From: Candidatus Hodarchaeota archaeon
GTDB taxonomy: Archaea; Asgardarchaeota; Heimdallarchaeia; Hodarchaeales; Hodarchaeaceae
Direction of reading: 5' to 3'
Assembly (NCBI GenBank): GCA_016839665.1
Contig: JAEOTU010000097.1
Location: forward strand, 1-15,732
DNA length: 15,732 bases
The translations under genes were made by a program, and so were the position numbers. Below are positions 14,107-15,732 of this stretch, piece by piece; position 1 is the first letter of the stretch, and each line of letters opens with the position of its first letter. The notes below the pieces were generated by a model. The model was not told where the DNA came from. It worked only from the letters and a program-made list of their open reading frames with translations, and made no database searches.

Positions 14107-15051
14107 TTGAGATTATCACTCCCTAAGACTATTTTCTCTTACGAGAAGGAATCTTTAGCCCAATTGGGAAAGATTTTAAAGACTTATTTCAAAACAAATA
14201 AGGAGTTTCCATTATTACCTCAAATAAACTCTGTTATAAGCCCAGGCCTTATAACTTTGTTAAAAGATGAGAATCTCGAAATATTGATAAAAAATCGTCT
14301 GGTTTGTATTACAGAAAATAGGTATAAATGGAACTTTTTACCTGTTTTTAACAAGAACCTTCTTCTTTTCTGTGATTTCCCAATTTACGAACGTAATCAC
14401 AAATATGTCTGGCTTTCTACCAATATTTCTGGTAGGAGTTGGAATTTTGCTGAATCTTTGCCTGTTAAAAAGACCACTCGAGTATTAGATCTGGGTACGG
14501 GGACTGGATTATTAGCTTTAACGGCTCGACTGAAAGGAGGTTCTGCTCTAGGGATTGATATTAATCCTCGTGCCGTACACTTAGCACGATTAAACCGTGA
14601 TTTAAATGGATTAGATTTAGTGGAATTTCAAGATTGTGATTGGAAATCTGTTGATGGATGTCAGTTCGACTTAATTGTTTCACAACCACCATTTGGTTTT
14701 TCATCAGGAGAAATGTCTCTAGGATTTGCTTTTAATGGAGGAAATCTCACGGGTCTTCAAGCTACCAAAGAAATAATTCACCAATTCTGTCCCCAAGATA
14801 ATCAAACACTTATAATATACGTCCATGCCTTGGAAAACAAATCTCATTCTCGTTTTCGAGGCCTATTGCAGGAATGGGTTGTTGATAAATCCATATCTAT
14901 AAGCCTCAAACCGCATTCCCGTTATTCAATCAAATTATGGTGGGAAAAACAACAGAGGAAACAGATAGTTGAGACCACCACTCTTCTTCCCCCTGAATTC
15001 CGTATCTATCATGAAGTTGTAACATATTTTGTAAATTTAACAAAAAATTAA
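14107..15051 (+). CDS. SAM-dependent methyltransferase (MTS/HemK-like Rossmann fold)
   Basis: The protein has 314 residues. Residues about 1-120 are an N-terminal recognition region without a known motif. Residues about 125-250 are a class I methyltransferase: motif I VLDLGTGTG (126-134), the acidic D151 in LGIDINPRAVHLARLN, and motif IV FDLIVSQPPFGF with Q193-P194-P195-F196. Enzymes of the small-domain/HemK group that act on amide, amino or base nitrogen usually have (N/D/S)PP(Y/F) here, so the glutamine is unusual. The likely target is a protein glutamine or RNA base, undetermined. The start is TTG; an in-frame stop lies 18 bases upstream, there is no early Met, and the ribosome site is poor. 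The 81 bases before it hold a T-rich stretch after the previous stop that may be a terminator. Confidence 0.83.
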   Translation: MRLSLPKTIFSYEKESLAQLGKILKTYFKTNKEFPLLPQINSVISPGLITLLKDENLEILIKNRLVCITENRYKWNFLPVFNKNLLLFCDFPIYERNHKYVWLSTNISGRSWNFAESLPVKKTTRVLDLGTGTGLLALTARLKGGSALGIDINPRAVHLARLNRDLNGLDLVEFQDCDWKSVDGCQFDLIVSQPPFGFSSGEMSLGFAFNGGNLTGLQATKEIIHQFCPQDNQTLIIYVHALENKSHSRFRGLLQEWVVDKSISISLKPHSRYSIKLWWEKQQRKQIVETTTLLPPEFRIYHEVVTYFVNLTKN

Positions 15052-15064
15052 TTTTCCAGGGTCT

Positions 15065-15732
15065 TCACAGAGCTTTTTGCGATTCTTCTATTGCCCTCTC
15101 CTGATCTAATCCCTCCGATGGCATAAAATGAATTGCTATGAGAGATAATGTTGAACCAATAAGGCTGATTAAACCTAAGAATGATAATGTCGATGGAACC
15201 CCCCTCTCTAATAGAAAAATACCCCCAATTACAGAAGCAGGAGCGCTAATAATTCGTGATAGGGTAGGAACCAGAGAGTAGACACTGTTCCTATTTTCAT
15301 CTGGAACAAAATCTAAGAAAATACGTTGTTCTAGTAACGTCGAGACATCAAGAAATATTATAGTAGATAAGAAAATTAAAATAGTGAGAACAATAGCAAT
15401 CGGATTAAATTCGTTATTCTCTATTGGAAACGCTGTAGTTAAGAGCATGAATAACGGAAAAAACAATATTGAGAAGATAAAATAAAGTCTGGGAATCCAT
15501 TTGATTTCTAATTTTGAACCAAGATTAGCGGCTAAAAACATGGATGGTAAACCAATAAACCAAACAACAAATCGAAAAAGGCTTGCTCCACTATCTGATC
15601 CAGTATACCCAAAATATAAGGGGTACAAGATCATACTTCCCCAGATTGTCCATACTATTCCATAACAGCAGATTGCAGCAACAAAGAAAAAAAGACCTTT
15701 ATTCCAGAAAACGATCTTGACACCCTCGCCAA
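15065..15732 (-). CDS. MFS transporter, C-terminal half, truncated by window edge
   Basis: About 221 residues are visible. The frame is open past the internal ATG at 15634 to the window end (GEGVKIVFWNKGLFFFVAAI at the edge), so the gene begins outside. Five to six hydrophobic segments are seen. The sequence FVPDENRNSVYSLVPTLSRI, then ASVIGGIFLL, is typical of the TM10-TM11 region of drug-efflux MFS proteins. The acidic tail (GLDQERAIEESQKAL) should be cytosolic. There is no longin domain on this one. It converges on the methyltransferase gene with 13 bases between the stops. The substrate is unknown. Confidence 0.8.
   Translation of the reverse strand, partial: GEGVKIVFWNKGLFFFVAAICCYGIVWTIWGSMILYPLYFGYTGSDSGASLFRFVVWFIGLPSMFLAANLGSKLEIKWIPRLYFIFSILFFPLFMLLTTAFPIENNEFNPIAIVLTILIFLSTIIFLDVSTLLEQRIFLDFVPDENRNSVYSLVPTLSRIISAPASVIGGIFLLERGVPSTLSFLGLISLIGSTLSLIAIHFMPSEGLDQERAIEESQKAL

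Overview
The window looks like an AT-rich archaeal chromosome, most probably from an Asgard archaeon (Promethearchaeota). The archaeal call rests on a complete TATA-binding protein (complement 5319-5885), TATA elements about 26-28 bases from start codons that lack Shine-Dalgarno sites, and an archaeal-style tungsten aldehyde oxidoreductase with its polyferredoxin. The Asgard call is an inference. It rests mainly on a 12-TM MFS transporter with a C-terminal longin-like domain (complement 2062-3705) and on a cluster of unrecognised proteins with eukaryote-like architecture (10856-14025). No rRNA, tRNA, CRISPR array, transposase or phage gene was seen. No gene-free stretch exceeds 300 bases; the longest are about 5886-6127, 10685-10855 and 12788-12939.

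Left end (1-2023): a complement-strand operon encodes a four-cluster ferredoxin subunit followed by an aldehyde:ferredoxin oxidoreductase that runs off the window. Divergent from it is a UlaG-like metallo-beta-lactamase-fold hydrolase. Centre-left (2062-5885): the MFS-longin fusion and a 4-hydroxybutyryl-CoA dehydratase family Fe-S flavoprotein are divergent, and the latter converges on the TBP gene. The dehydratase has all four Fe-S ligands but seems to lack one catalytic glutamate.

Centre (6128-9339): a same-strand run encodes an aldo/keto reductase, a DUF362 protein, an FMN split-barrel (PPOX-type) protein and a short-chain dehydrogenase. It is probably one redox operon, with a possible internal promoter before the last gene. 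It converges on an EntS/MFS_3-type exporter (complement 9356-10684).

Right (10856-14025): a 643-residue protein with a long repetitive PIEE/PPKK linker is divergent from a two-gene operon. That operon encodes a beta-rich protein and a small membrane protein with a charged helical N-tail. The linker protein and the membrane protein share a short GLFxKIK motif, so this is the best candidate in the window for an undescribed (membrane-associated?) system. The right end has a Rossmann methyltransferase with an unusual QPPF motif and TTG start, then the C-terminal half of a third MFS protein.

Together the metabolic genes suggest an anaerobe that handles aldehydes and CoA esters with ferredoxin, flavin and NAD(P)H enzymes. 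The accessory genes suggest membrane-linked biology.
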